Below the pieces are notes generated by a model. That model did not search any database. It was given only the letters and a program-made list of their open reading frames with translations, and had not been told where the DNA came from. A stretch of DNA of 16,553 bases from an uncultured Clostridia bacterium (GTDB lineage: Bacteria > Bacillota > Clostridia > Christensenellales > UBA1242), in the NCBI GenBank assembly GCA_944377765.1, contig CALWFX010000044.1, positions 1-16,553 of the forward strand, written 5' to 3'. A program made the translations under genes and the position numbers. This document shows, piece after piece, positions 6,569 through 14,042 of the stretch (positions are counted from its first letter, which is position 1; each line of letters starts with the position of its first letter).

Positions 6569-7834
6569 ATGAAATATTATTTTATTGGAATTTCTGGTGT
6601 TTCAATGAGTGCTCTTGCAGTTTTGTTGAAAAGCAAAGGGAATTATGTTTCTGGCAGTGATTTAAATTTAAATTGCAAAATATTGCAGAAAAACAATATC
6701 AAAATTTTTTACCAAGAAAATGTTAAAGAAATGAGTATGGCGGATATTGTTATTGTTTCTTCTGCAATCAAAAGTGATAATTTAGATCTAATTAATGCTA
6801 AAATTATGCACAAAAAAATTATTACTCGCGGTGAACTTCTTGGAAAAATTGCAAATTCTTATGAAAAGGTGATTGCAATTTCTGGCTCGCATGGAAAAAC
6901 AACAACAACTGCACTAATATATAACATATTGAAAAATGCAGGTGAAAAGCCGACTTTACATCTTGGCGGAGAGTTGTGCGAAGAAAAAAGCAATGTTGTT
7001 ATTGGTGATAGTAAATATTTTGTAACAGAAGCGTGCGAGTATTGTGATAATTTTTTATATCTTTATCCATACATTGGTGTTGTTACAAATATAGAAAAGG
7101 AGCATATGGACTATTTTAAAACTTTTGAAAATGAGAAAAAATCATTTGAAAAGTTTAAAAAACAATGTAAAATTGTTGTAGATGAAGATAGAAAATTTTG
7201 TGCAAAAAATATTAGATATGATAAAAATGGTAAGTTGTGTTTTAACATATTTTATAATTATAAAAAATGCTTGTCGTTAAAGATGAACATATGCGAAGAA
7301 GTGAATGTTATAAATTGTATTTATGCTTACAGAGTTTGTAAACTATTAAATTTACCTGATTGTGTAATAAAAAAAGGTATGGAAAGTTTTAAAGGTGTAA
7401 AGCGGAGATTTGAAAAAGTTGAATGTAAATATTTTTCTGAAGTTATCCTTGACTATGCTCATCATCCAACAGAAATAAAAAACACATTACAGACTTGTCA
7501 AAAGAAATTCAAAAATAAAAAAGTTGTATATATCTTTCAACCGCATACATATTCAAGAACAAAAGCATTACTTAAGGAGTTTGTAAATGTGTTTGAAAAT
7601 GTTGATAACTTAATTTTATTTAAAACATTTCCAGCAAGAGAAAATTTACTTGATGGAGTTGATGCAAAGGTTTTGAGTGAAAAAATCAATAATTCAATCT
7701 ATTGCAAAAATTTAAAAGACCTTATGATAACTTTATTTACAAAATATAAAAAAGATTATGTTCTTGTTTTTATTGGTGCAGGTGATTTACCAGAAATATT
7801 ATATAAAAATAATTTTATTTTCAATAAAAATTAA
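6569..7834 (+). CDS. murC: UDP-N-acetylmuramate--L-alanine ligase MurC
   Basis: MurC adds L-Ala to UDP-MurNAc, the first cytoplasmic step of stem-peptide building. The N-terminal domain starts YYFIGISGVSMSALA (UDP-sugar-binding GxxGxxMSxLA); the ATP loop is GSHGKTTTT (106-114); EACEYCDNF (154-162) and TNIEKEHMDYF (173-183) are MurC-type; the C-terminal domain has ILDYAHHPTE (293-302) and FQPHTYSRT (323-331). At 421 residues it is about 30-40 shorter than many MurC, the loss lying in the middle-domain region around 200-245, which is Lys/Asn rich. The product is MurC, not Mpl, as judged by EACEY and the N-terminus. The Met is fixed by homology, yet GGA sits only one base before ATG, an unusually short distance for a ribosome binding site. 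Followed by three further plus-strand wall genes. Confidence 0.96.
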   Translation: MKYYFIGISGVSMSALAVLLKSKGNYVSGSDLNLNCKILQKNNIKIFYQENVKEMSMADIVIVSSAIKSDNLDLINAKIMHKKIITRGELLGKIANSYEKVIAISGSHGKTTTTALIYNILKNAGEKPTLHLGGELCEEKSNVVIGDSKYFVTEACEYCDNFLYLYPYIGVVTNIEKEHMDYFKTFENEKKSFEKFKKQCKIVVDEDRKFCAKNIRYDKNGKLCFNIFYNYKKCLSLKMNICEEVNVINCIYAYRVCKLLNLPDCVIKKGMESFKGVKRRFEKVECKYFSEVILDYAHHPTEIKNTLQTCQKKFKNKKVVYIFQPHTYSRTKALLKEFVNVFENVDNLILFKTFPARENLLDGVDAKVLSEKINNSIYCKNLKDLMITLFTKYKKDYVLVFIGAGDLPEILYKNNFIFNKN

Positions 7835-7970
7835 AAAATACCATAAAAAATTGAAAAATATTAAAAAAAAATAATAAAAAATTATTATTTTTATTAAAAT
7901 ATAAATTTTTAATTAATTATTTAAAATTAAATATGGTAACTTAAAGAAAAAGATGGCATAAAATGAGAAT
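7835..7970. other. Very AT-rich spacer between murC and the hydrolase gene, with an AT-only hairpin
   Basis: Roughly 90% A+T, made largely of A and T runs. A perfect 11-bp inverted repeat, AAAAATAATAA (7867-7877) and TTATTATTTTT (7882-7892) around an AAAA loop, could be a weak terminator or a by-product of composition. No convincing gene or promoter is seen. Confidence 0.4.
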
Positions 7971-8687
7971 ATGATTTATACATATAAAAACACAAAAATA
8001 TTTTATCGCTATGTTGACAAGAAAAGTGAAGTATGCAATGTTTACTTGCATGGCTGGGGCGCAAGTTATGAGTCATTATATTTTTGCAAAGATTACATAC
8101 AAGGCTCATCATTATTTATAGATTTTCCTCCTTTTGGCAAAAGTCAAAAGAAGGTTAAAAACTGGACGATATTTTCTTATGCCACAATGGTTGTGTCGTT
8201 ATGTGAACATTTAAAAATTCATAAAGTTAACTTGATTGGGCATTCGTTTGGCGGAAGGGTGGCAATTTTATTTTCAGCGTTTTGTAGGTCTAGGGTTAAA
8301 AAGTTGGTGCTTGTGGATAGTGCGGGAGTTAAACCAAGAAGAAAGTTATCATATTATTGGAAAGTGTGGAAGTTTAAGATGAGAAAAAAGTTCCATATGG
8401 ATGTTAGTCAATATGGAAGTTGTGATTATCTAGCATTAGACAATGATATGCGCAAGGTTTTTAACAATATTGTCAAAACAACATTAGATGATTTTTTACC
8501 AAACATTGAAGCGCCAACTTTAATTATTTTTGGAGAAAAAGATAAAACCACTCCTAAGTATATGGCAAAACGATTAAACAAAAAGATAAAAAATAGTAAG
8601 TTAGTCTTTATTGAAAATGGTGGGCATTTCAGTTTTAATGATAATAGATATAAATTTTTGAAAGAATTGAAAAATTTTTTGTTATAG
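7971..8687 (+). CDS. Alpha/beta-fold hydrolase in a cell wall gene cluster
   Basis: This 238-residue protein has the alpha/beta hydrolase fold: VYLHGWGAS (oxyanion-hole HGWG, 27-30), the nucleophile elbow LIGHSFGGRVA with Ser92, the acid in IIFGEKDKTTP (Asp191) and the histidine in IENGGHFSF (His219), so the triad looks complete. No signal peptide or membrane helix is present, which suggests a cytoplasmic enzyme. Substrate cannot be told from sequence; the family includes esterases, lipases, acyltransferases and C-C hydrolases. A basic cap segment (about 121-145; KPRRKLSYYWKVWKFKMRKK) might touch membrane or a phosphorylated substrate, but that is inference. It ends ten bases before the membrane-anchored murF, implying co-translation. 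The start has only a weak GAG four bases upstream; an in-frame stop at 7959-7961 excludes longer forms. Confidence 0.85.
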   Translation: MIYTYKNTKIFYRYVDKKSEVCNVYLHGWGASYESLYFCKDYIQGSSLFIDFPPFGKSQKKVKNWTIFSYATMVVSLCEHLKIHKVNLIGHSFGGRVAILFSAFCRSRVKKLVLVDSAGVKPRRKLSYYWKVWKFKMRKKFHMDVSQYGSCDYLALDNDMRKVFNNIVKTTLDDFLPNIEAPTLIIFGEKDKTTPKYMAKRLNKKIKNSKLVFIENGGHFSFNDNRYKFLKELKNFLL

Positions 8688-8697
8688 GGAGTTGAAA

Positions 8698-10110
8698 ATG
8701 GCATTTTTAACAGGTTTTGTTTATGCACTGGTTTACATATTTTTAAGTATCCCATTTTTGAAAGTTTATCAACTTGAAGGTTATAAGCCTAAAAAGTTCT
8801 TGTTAAGAATTTGCAAGTTTAACTTTGCTAAGGGGGATAAAAATAAACTTTGTATAACAAATCGTATGAAAAGATATATTTTTTACGAATTTTTATTAAT
8901 TTTTATTATATTTTCAATCATTTTTTGTTTTTTAACATATTTTTATCTTTATCTAATTGTAATTTTTATTGGCTTAATTCTATTACCACTATTTATGATC
9001 ATGTGTCATTTTTTTGTTTTGCCAGTTGAAAAAATTATCATGTGTTCATATGTAAAAAAGGCGAAAATGAAACTTAAAAATATGCCTTGTAAAAAAATTG
9101 CAATAACTGGTAGTTTTGGAAAAACCAGCACAAAAAATATATTATTTCAAATTTTATCTCAAAAGTTTAAGGTTTGTGCAACCCCAAAAAGTTACAATAC
9201 GCCAATGGGAGTTTGTAAATCTGTATTGGAAAATTTGAGTGAAAAAGATGATTTTTTTATTGTGGAAATGGGGGCAAGGCATATTGGCGATATTGCATTT
9301 TTGTGTAAACTTGTTGGAGCAGATTATGGAGTTTTAACTCCTGTTGGAAATTGTCATATTGAAACTTTTAAAACATTAGAAAATGTTGAGAAGGCTAAAT
9401 TTGAAATTTGTGAAAATGTTAAAGATTTTATGATAATAAATGCTAAGAGTGATTCTAATAAAAAGTTGTATGCAAAATGTGAAAAAAAGAAATATTTGAT
9501 TGGCGAAATTGGAACGTTTGCTTATGCTACAAATATTAAGTATCAAAATTTTTCCACTAATTTTATTTTGAACATTGATGATAAAAAAATTGATGTAACA
9601 ACACATTTATTGGGAAAGGCGAATGTTGATAATATTGTTACTGCATCAACTCTTGCCTATCTTCTTGGAGTAAATTTAATTGATATTAAAAAGGGTATTT
9701 CTGCACTACGCGCAATTCCACATCGTATGGAACTCATCAAAGGTTTGGCATATGTAATTGATGATTCTTATAACAGCAATTTTGAAGGATTTAAACAGGC
9801 ACTTGAACTTTTGAATAGACTTGAAGGAAGAAAAATTTTAGTAACTCCGGGTATGGTTGAACTTGGCGAAAAACAATATGAATTAAATTATGATATTGCG
9901 AAAGAAATTGCAAAAACTTGTGATATAGTTATTGTTATGAATAAGGTTAATCACAAGGCGTTGACTGATGGACTTAGAGATTTTGGCTTTAATATGAAAA
10001 ATTTATACTTTGCTTTTTCAAGAAAAGAACAAAAAGAGATATTGAAAAATATACTAAAAGCAAAAGATGTTGTTCTTTTTGAAAATGACTTGCCTGATAA
10101 TTATAAATAG
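8698..10110 (+). CDS. murF: MurF-like ligase with an N-terminal membrane domain (D-Ala-D-Ala-adding enzyme)
   Basis: Predicted to add D-Ala-D-Ala to the UDP-MurNAc-tripeptide. The catalytic part (about 130-470) has the Mur ATP loop KKIAITGSFGKTSTK (132-146), SYNTPMGVCKSVL (165-177), VEMGARHIGDIAFL (189-202), TPVGNCHIETF, and a C-terminal domain with AIPHRMELI, IDDSYNSNFEGF and TPGMVELGE, all MurF-type. Unusually, the first 130 residues are not the UDP-substrate-binding domain of normal MurF: they hold a helix at about 2-24, a basic loop (25-60) and a long hydrophobic stretch at 61-108 (one or two helices). The ligase should therefore sit on the inner face of the membrane. GGGAG (8687-8691) six bases ahead favours ATG 8698 over the in-frame TTG at 8692. 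PgsB/CapB-type ligases also have membrane ends but lack these MurF motifs. Confidence 0.85.
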   Translation: MAFLTGFVYALVYIFLSIPFLKVYQLEGYKPKKFLLRICKFNFAKGDKNKLCITNRMKRYIFYEFLLIFIIFSIIFCFLTYFYLYLIVIFIGLILLPLFMIMCHFFVLPVEKIIMCSYVKKAKMKLKNMPCKKIAITGSFGKTSTKNILFQILSQKFKVCATPKSYNTPMGVCKSVLENLSEKDDFFIVEMGARHIGDIAFLCKLVGADYGVLTPVGNCHIETFKTLENVEKAKFEICENVKDFMIINAKSDSNKKLYAKCEKKKYLIGEIGTFAYATNIKYQNFSTNFILNIDDKKIDVTTHLLGKANVDNIVTASTLAYLLGVNLIDIKKGISALRAIPHRMELIKGLAYVIDDSYNSNFEGFKQALELLNRLEGRKILVTPGMVELGEKQYELNYDIAKEIAKTCDIVIVMNKVNHKALTDGLRDFGFNMKNLYFAFSRKEQKEILKNILKAKDVVLFENDLPDNYK

Positions 10111-10233
10111 AAAAAATACAATTTTATCATTGATTTTTATATATTTTTTATTTTTTTTATCATTTTTTATTAATTTTTTTAGATTTTAACAAAACTAATT
10201 TTAATTTCATAGATATTTAAAAAAGGAAATCTT
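10111..10233. other. AT-rich spacer between murF and ddl
   Basis: T-rich filler with TTTTATCATT occurring twice (10122-10131 and 10155-10164). No terminator or convincing promoter is seen; the ddl ribosome binding site AAAAGGA (10221-10227) closes it. Confidence 0.4.
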
Positions 10234-11361
10234 ATGAAAAAGAATGTTATTGTTTTATATGGTGGCGAAAGTGTTGAGCATGATATTTCAATTATAACTG
10301 CATTGCAGACAATGAAAAATATTGATAGGATATATAATGTTATACCAATTTATATTGGCAAAAATGGGATTTGGCTTGTTGCGGATAATATGCAGGAAGT
10401 GAAGATTTATAAAGATTTCATGAAAATTGGCAGGAAAGTTAAATTTGTAACTTTAATCTCTGGCAAGCCTTATGTTGCGATACGAAAAAATGGTAAATAT
10501 TCAAAATTTATAAATGTAGATTTTGCTCTTCTTTGTTGCCATGGAAAACATGGAGAAGATGGGGCTTTACAAGGTATGCTTTGTAATTCTCATATTCCAT
10601 ATTCTAGTTGTGATGTCAAGTCAAGTGCTGTTTTGATGGATAAAATTTTCATGAAAGATATTTTAATTTCAAGAAAACTGCCTACGATTGCATCTGAAAG
10701 TATTATTCTTGATGATTATATAAAAGATAAGAAAAAAGTCCTAAAAGACATTAGTTTAAAATTAAAGTTTCCAATCATTTTGAAGCCTGCAAATCTTGGA
10801 AGTTCAATTGGAATTAAAGTTTGTTACAATTTAGATGAATTGGAAAAAGGTGTTGATTACTGTTTTAAATTTGATAATAGAATTTTGGCTGAAAAATATT
10901 TGCAGGGGATAACAGAATACAATTGTGCATGTGTGCACATGAATGATGAGTTGAAAGTTTCAGATATTCAAATGGTTAAAAAAGATGATGATGAAATATA
11001 TTCTTTTGGAGATAAATATCTTTCTGAAAAGTCGGATAATAAAGAAAAAATAGACAAAAATTTAAGTGTTAAAATAAAAAATTTAACTTTGAAAGTGTAT
11101 AAGGCTTTTGGTTGCTATGGGGTTATAAGGGTTGATTTTATTTTTGATAATTCTGAAAAGAAATTATATATTAATGAAGTTAATTCAATTCCTGGTTCTC
11201 TTGCGTTTTACTTATTTAAAGATTTATCTTTTAAAGATTTAATAAATTGTCTTATTGAAGAAGGAGTGGAAAGATTTACAAAGGAACAATTTGTTTCAAG
11301 TTATGACAGTGAAGCATTGGACCTTTTTGATAAAATAAATTTAATAAATAAACAAAAATAA
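10234..11361 (+). CDS. ddl: D-alanine--D-alanine ligase
   Basis: Ddl joins two D-alanines with ATP, making the dipeptide that the preceding MurF-like ligase uses. The 375-residue protein is an ATP-grasp enzyme: VIVLYGGESVEHDISIITAL at the N-terminus (Glu15 matching the catalytic Glu of Ddl), LCCHGKHGEDGALQGML (100-116), LKFPIILKPANLGSSIGI (177-194, Ser191 as the active-site Ser), omega-loop DEIYSFGDKYLS with Lys261-Tyr262, and metal-binding RVDFIFD then INEVNSIPGS (Glu315, Asn317). Keeping Tyr after Lys in the omega loop agrees with D-Ala rather than D-lactate as second substrate, since D-lactate ligases of Leuconostoc have Phe there. AAAAGGA supports the start. It closes the plus-strand run and faces the convergent kinase gene. 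Confidence 0.95.
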   Translation: MKKNVIVLYGGESVEHDISIITALQTMKNIDRIYNVIPIYIGKNGIWLVADNMQEVKIYKDFMKIGRKVKFVTLISGKPYVAIRKNGKYSKFINVDFALLCCHGKHGEDGALQGMLCNSHIPYSSCDVKSSAVLMDKIFMKDILISRKLPTIASESIILDDYIKDKKKVLKDISLKLKFPIILKPANLGSSIGIKVCYNLDELEKGVDYCFKFDNRILAEKYLQGITEYNCACVHMNDELKVSDIQMVKKDDDEIYSFGDKYLSEKSDNKEKIDKNLSVKIKNLTLKVYKAFGCYGVIRVDFIFDNSEKKLYINEVNSIPGSLAFYLFKDLSFKDLINCLIEEGVERFTKEQFVSSYDSEALDLFDKINLINKQK

Positions 11362-11458
11362 ATTAAAAAAATGCGAAAAAATTAAAAATAAATTAAAAAT
11401 TAATAAAAATCATAAAAAAATAAAATTAATTAATTTTTTATAAAAATTAATAATAAAA
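11362..11458. other. AT-only spacer between ddl and the convergent kinase gene
   Basis: Almost purely A/T, with repeated AATTAAAAAT-like units and an AATTAATTAATT-type stretch. No gene, promoter or other signal is seen apart from the terminator that follows. Confidence 0.4.
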
Positions 11459-11487
11459 AACACATTGTTTTGCAATGTGTTAATTTT
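11459..11487. terminator. Terminator of the kinase gene, overlapping its stop codon; possibly also serving ddl
   Basis: AACACATTG (11459-11467), a TTTTG loop, CAATGTGTT (11473-11481): a 9-bp perfect stem. On the minus strand it is followed by TTTTTTATTATT, a good terminator tail. On the plus strand AATTTTTATTT follows. The kinase stop codon (11480-11482) lies in its arm. Confidence 0.85.
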
Positions 11488-12433
11488 TATTTATAAATTC
11501 CCAAAGCATGGAATCTTCTGGGATTAAAATTTTGTTTATTTGTTCGCATGCGTCAAGTGGTTTAATAAGTTCGTAAATTTCTTTATTGTCTTCTGTTGCA
11601 TATAAAAGTGGTTTTAAATATTTTGCATATAGCATAAGTTCATATTTATGGGTGGAGTTAATGATGTAATCAACAGTTTGTTTATATGGTTTTATATACA
11701 AATTTTCACTTGTCAATGTGTGTTCCCATGTTTTTAATGTTTGCTCAATGCTTGCACCACGATTGTAGTAATCACGAATGCAGCGTCTCATTAATCTTAA
11801 TTTTTTTGCTTCCAAAATTATTTTATTGTCAAGATAAAAATCCACATTAGGCGCTATATATATTTTATATGCAAAATTTTGATTATCATCATAATTTAAA
11901 AGCTCTGGATTTAAAGCATGAAGACCTTCAAGAATAATAACTGTTTTATCCTTTATATGAAGCATTTGCCCATGTTCTTCTGGTCTATTTTTAATAAAGT
12001 TATAAATTGGCATTTCTGCTTCTTTTTCTTGCAAAAGAGTTTTCAAAAACCTATTAAGTTGTTTGGTGTTTATGGTTGCAAAACTGTCATAATCTAAAGA
12101 TCCATCACTTAAAACTTCTCTTTCTGACAGTGGAACAAGAAAATTGTCAAGTGAAATTGTCAAGGAGTTATAGCCATATTCAGCAAGTTTTTTATTAATA
12201 ATTTTTGAAGTAGTTGTTTTGCCAGCAGAAGTTGGTCCACAAAGCAATATAATTTTTTTGTTTCCAATAGATAAAAAGTCAGTGACAAGCTCATTGACTT
12301 GGTTATGATATTTTTCTTCTTCATTTGTGATAAATTGTTCAAGGTTGTTAACTGCAAGTTCATTCAATTGCTCAATTGAAGCTTTTTCTTTTAAGAGTAA
12401 GTTTGGGTTATTGATAAAATCTTGTCTTTTCAT
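11480..12433 (-). CDS. Uridine-kinase-like P-loop nucleoside kinase
   Basis: This 317-residue protein belongs to the phosphoribulokinase/uridine kinase family. After an N-terminal helical stretch (about 1-58) comes Walker A CGPTSAGKTTT (65-75), SLDNFLVP (94-101) with the family's substrate-region Asp, LDYDSFATINTKQL, MPIYNFIKNRPEE (141-153), Walker B-like VIILEGLHALN (165-175), and the lid RLMRRCIRDYYNRGAS (213-228). It probably phosphorylates a nucleoside or a related small molecule in the cytoplasm. Clostridial relatives often carry a long N-terminal TGS/threonyl-tRNA-synthetase-like part before the kinase; here that part is absent. The minus-strand AAAAGGAAGAG fits the ATG at 12433. It interrupts two blocks of plus-strand wall genes and shows no obvious link to them. 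Uridine specificity is not proven. Confidence 0.8.
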   Translation of the reverse strand: MKRQDFINNPNLLLKEKASIEQLNELAVNNLEQFITNEEEKYHNQVNELVTDFLSIGNKKIILLCGPTSAGKTTTSKIINKKLAEYGYNSLTISLDNFLVPLSEREVLSDGSLDYDSFATINTKQLNRFLKTLLQEKEAEMPIYNFIKNRPEEHGQMLHIKDKTVIILEGLHALNPELLNYDDNQNFAYKIYIAPNVDFYLDNKIILEAKKLRLMRRCIRDYYNRGASIEQTLKTWEHTLTSENLYIKPYKQTVDYIINSTHKYELMLYAKYLKPLLYATEDNKEIYELIKPLDACEQINKILIPEDSMLWEFINKN

Positions 12434-12572
12434 TTCTCTTCCTTTTAAGGTCTATAATAGAATATCATAAATAAGATTTAAAAGTAAAATTATTTTGTCT
12501 TATTTTAACTTTTTTTGTCTAGATAACAAAATTATGATTTTTGCATATTAAAATATAGAAAGGAGTGAGGAA

Positions 12573-14042
12573 ATGAAATTTGGTGAGATATGTGAAAATA
12601 ACAAAATTTTAAACAGGGATTTTTTAGATAAAGAGATTTTAGGTGTGTGCCAAAATGATAGAGAAGTGAAAAGTGGAGATGTTTATTTTAATTTAAGCAA
12701 AAATTATGAAAATGGACTTTTAAATTCTAAAAACGCATTAAAAAATGGTGCATCTTTTGTTGTTAGCCAAGTTAAGTTGCCAATTGAAAATTTATGTTTG
12801 GCTGACGATGTCAGAGAAACTTTTGGTGAATGTTGTTGCAATTTTTATGGCAATCCTTCAAAAATGATGAAAGTTATTGGAATAACTGGGACTAATGGTA
12901 AAACAACAACCACTCATATAATCAGTGAAATTTTGCGTCATAGTGGTAATAAAGTTGCAACCATTGGGACAATGGGGGTTGATTTTGATGGTAATAATGA
13001 AGATTATTCCATGACAACGCCTGATGTGGATATTTTGCAAAAAGAGTTTGCTAAAATGGTAAAAAGTGGCGTGCAATATGTGGTCATGGAAGTTTCTGCT
13101 CATGCAATTGAACAAAAAAGAATTTATGGTATCAATTTTGATGTTGCAGTTTTAACTAATATAACGCAAGATCATTTGGACTATTTTGGAACTATGGATA
13201 ATTATGCTGAATGTAAAATTTCATTGTTTTCTCCTAAATATTCAAAAAGTGCAGTTGTGTGTGCCGATGATGATTATGGAATAAAATTGCTTGAAAAAAT
13301 TCAAATCCCAACAATTTCCTATGGGCTAAACAATCCCGCTGATGTTTTTGCAGTCAATATGCAAGAAGGTATATCTGGAAGCAAATTTTGTTGCAATGTT
13401 TTAGATGATGTGTGTGACATTAAAACAAACTTGGTGGGAGAATATAATATTCAAAATGTGCTTGGGGCTTTGTCTGCTTGTTCACTGTTGGGAATAAGTT
13501 TAGAAGATGCAAAAAATGCGCTTGAATATATTTCTCCAGTTGAAGGAAGGTTTAATGTTGTTAAGTATAAAGGAAAAAACATTGTTATAGATTTTGCACA
13601 CACACCAGATGGGTTGGAAAAAGTTTTGAAAACTGCAAAAGATATTTGTGAAGGAAAACTTTTTTGTGTGTTTGGGTGTGGTGGCAATCGAGATGTTGAT
13701 AAAAGGCATAAAATGGGAAAAATTGCAGAAAAATATGCTGATACAGTTTGCCTTACAAATGACAATCCAAGATTTGAAGAACCTGCAAAAATTGTAAGTG
13801 ATATTGAAAAAGGCATGAAAAAAAGTCATTTTGTTGAACTTGACAGAAAACTTGCAATTGAAAAAATGATTGGATTAAGCAAAGAAGGGGATATTGTTGT
13901 GATAGCCGGCAAAGGTGGGGAAAAATATCAAATTATTGGAGATAAAAAAATAGATTATAACGATTTTGATGTTGTGTATAATCTTGTGAATAATGAAACT
14001 AAGAAAAACATGGTTAAGTTTAAGGAGAATTATGGCGATTAA
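12573..14042 (+). CDS. murE: UDP-MurNAc-tripeptide synthetase MurE, meso-diaminopimelate type
   Basis: MurE adds the third residue to UDP-MurNAc-L-Ala-D-Glu. The 489-residue protein has the substrate-domain motif VKSGDVYFNL (32-41), the ATP loop GITGTNGKTTTTH (103-115), TTPDVDILQ (148-156), MEVSAHAIEQKR (172-183), TNITQDHLDYFGTM (195-208), CK in YAECKISLF (Lys215, the expected carbamylated Lys), GEYNIQNVLGAL, DFAHTPDGLEKVL (340-352) and GCGGNRDVDKRHKMG. The residue-selecting motif is DNPR (397-400), the form seen in meso-diaminopimelate-adding enzymes; lysine-adding MurE has a different residue in place of the Arg. The wall is thus predicted to be DAP-type. AAAGGAG seven bases upstream is a strong start signal. 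The stop overlaps the mraY start by 11 bases. No murF follows, unlike the common dcw order. Confidence 0.96.
   Translation: MKFGEICENNKILNRDFLDKEILGVCQNDREVKSGDVYFNLSKNYENGLLNSKNALKNGASFVVSQVKLPIENLCLADDVRETFGECCCNFYGNPSKMMKVIGITGTNGKTTTTHIISEILRHSGNKVATIGTMGVDFDGNNEDYSMTTPDVDILQKEFAKMVKSGVQYVVMEVSAHAIEQKRIYGINFDVAVLTNITQDHLDYFGTMDNYAECKISLFSPKYSKSAVVCADDDYGIKLLEKIQIPTISYGLNNPADVFAVNMQEGISGSKFCCNVLDDVCDIKTNLVGEYNIQNVLGALSACSLLGISLEDAKNALEYISPVEGRFNVVKYKGKNIVIDFAHTPDGLEKVLKTAKDICEGKLFCVFGCGGNRDVDKRHKMGKIAEKYADTVCLTNDNPRFEEPAKIVSDIEKGMKKSHFVELDRKLAIEKMIGLSKEGDIVVIAGKGGEKYQIIGDKKIDYNDFDVVYNLVNNETKKNMVKFKENYGD

Noticed and set aside
6569..7834. Mpl (murein tripeptide recycling ligase) instead of MurC
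   Set aside because: The motifs and N-terminus match MurC, and it is the only MurC candidate beside the other precursor ligases.
7867..7892. AT-only 11-bp hairpin after murC as a definite terminator
   Set aside because: There are no GC pairs and the surroundings are so AT-rich that such repeats are expected; mentioned only as a spacer property.
7953..7974. Two minimal upstream frames (ATG GCA TAA, then ATG AGA ATA TGA overlapping the hydrolase ATG)
   Set aside because: Three-codon frames arise easily in AT-rich DNA and neither has a ribosome binding site; no regulatory sense is apparent.
8692..8697. TTG start for the murF-like gene
   Set aside because: It directly abuts the GGGAG motif with no spacing, whereas ATG 8698 is six bases away.
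10234..11361. Vancomycin-resistance-type D-Ala-D-Lac or D-Ala-D-Ser ligase
   Set aside because: The omega loop keeps Lys-Tyr as in ordinary Ddl, and no vanH, vanX, vanT or vanRS-like genes are nearby.
13993..14031. Longer mraY reading frame starting at ATG 13993
   Set aside because: The extra residues are basic and unlike MraY N-termini, no ribosome binding site precedes that ATG, and AAGGAG lies correctly before ATG 14032.
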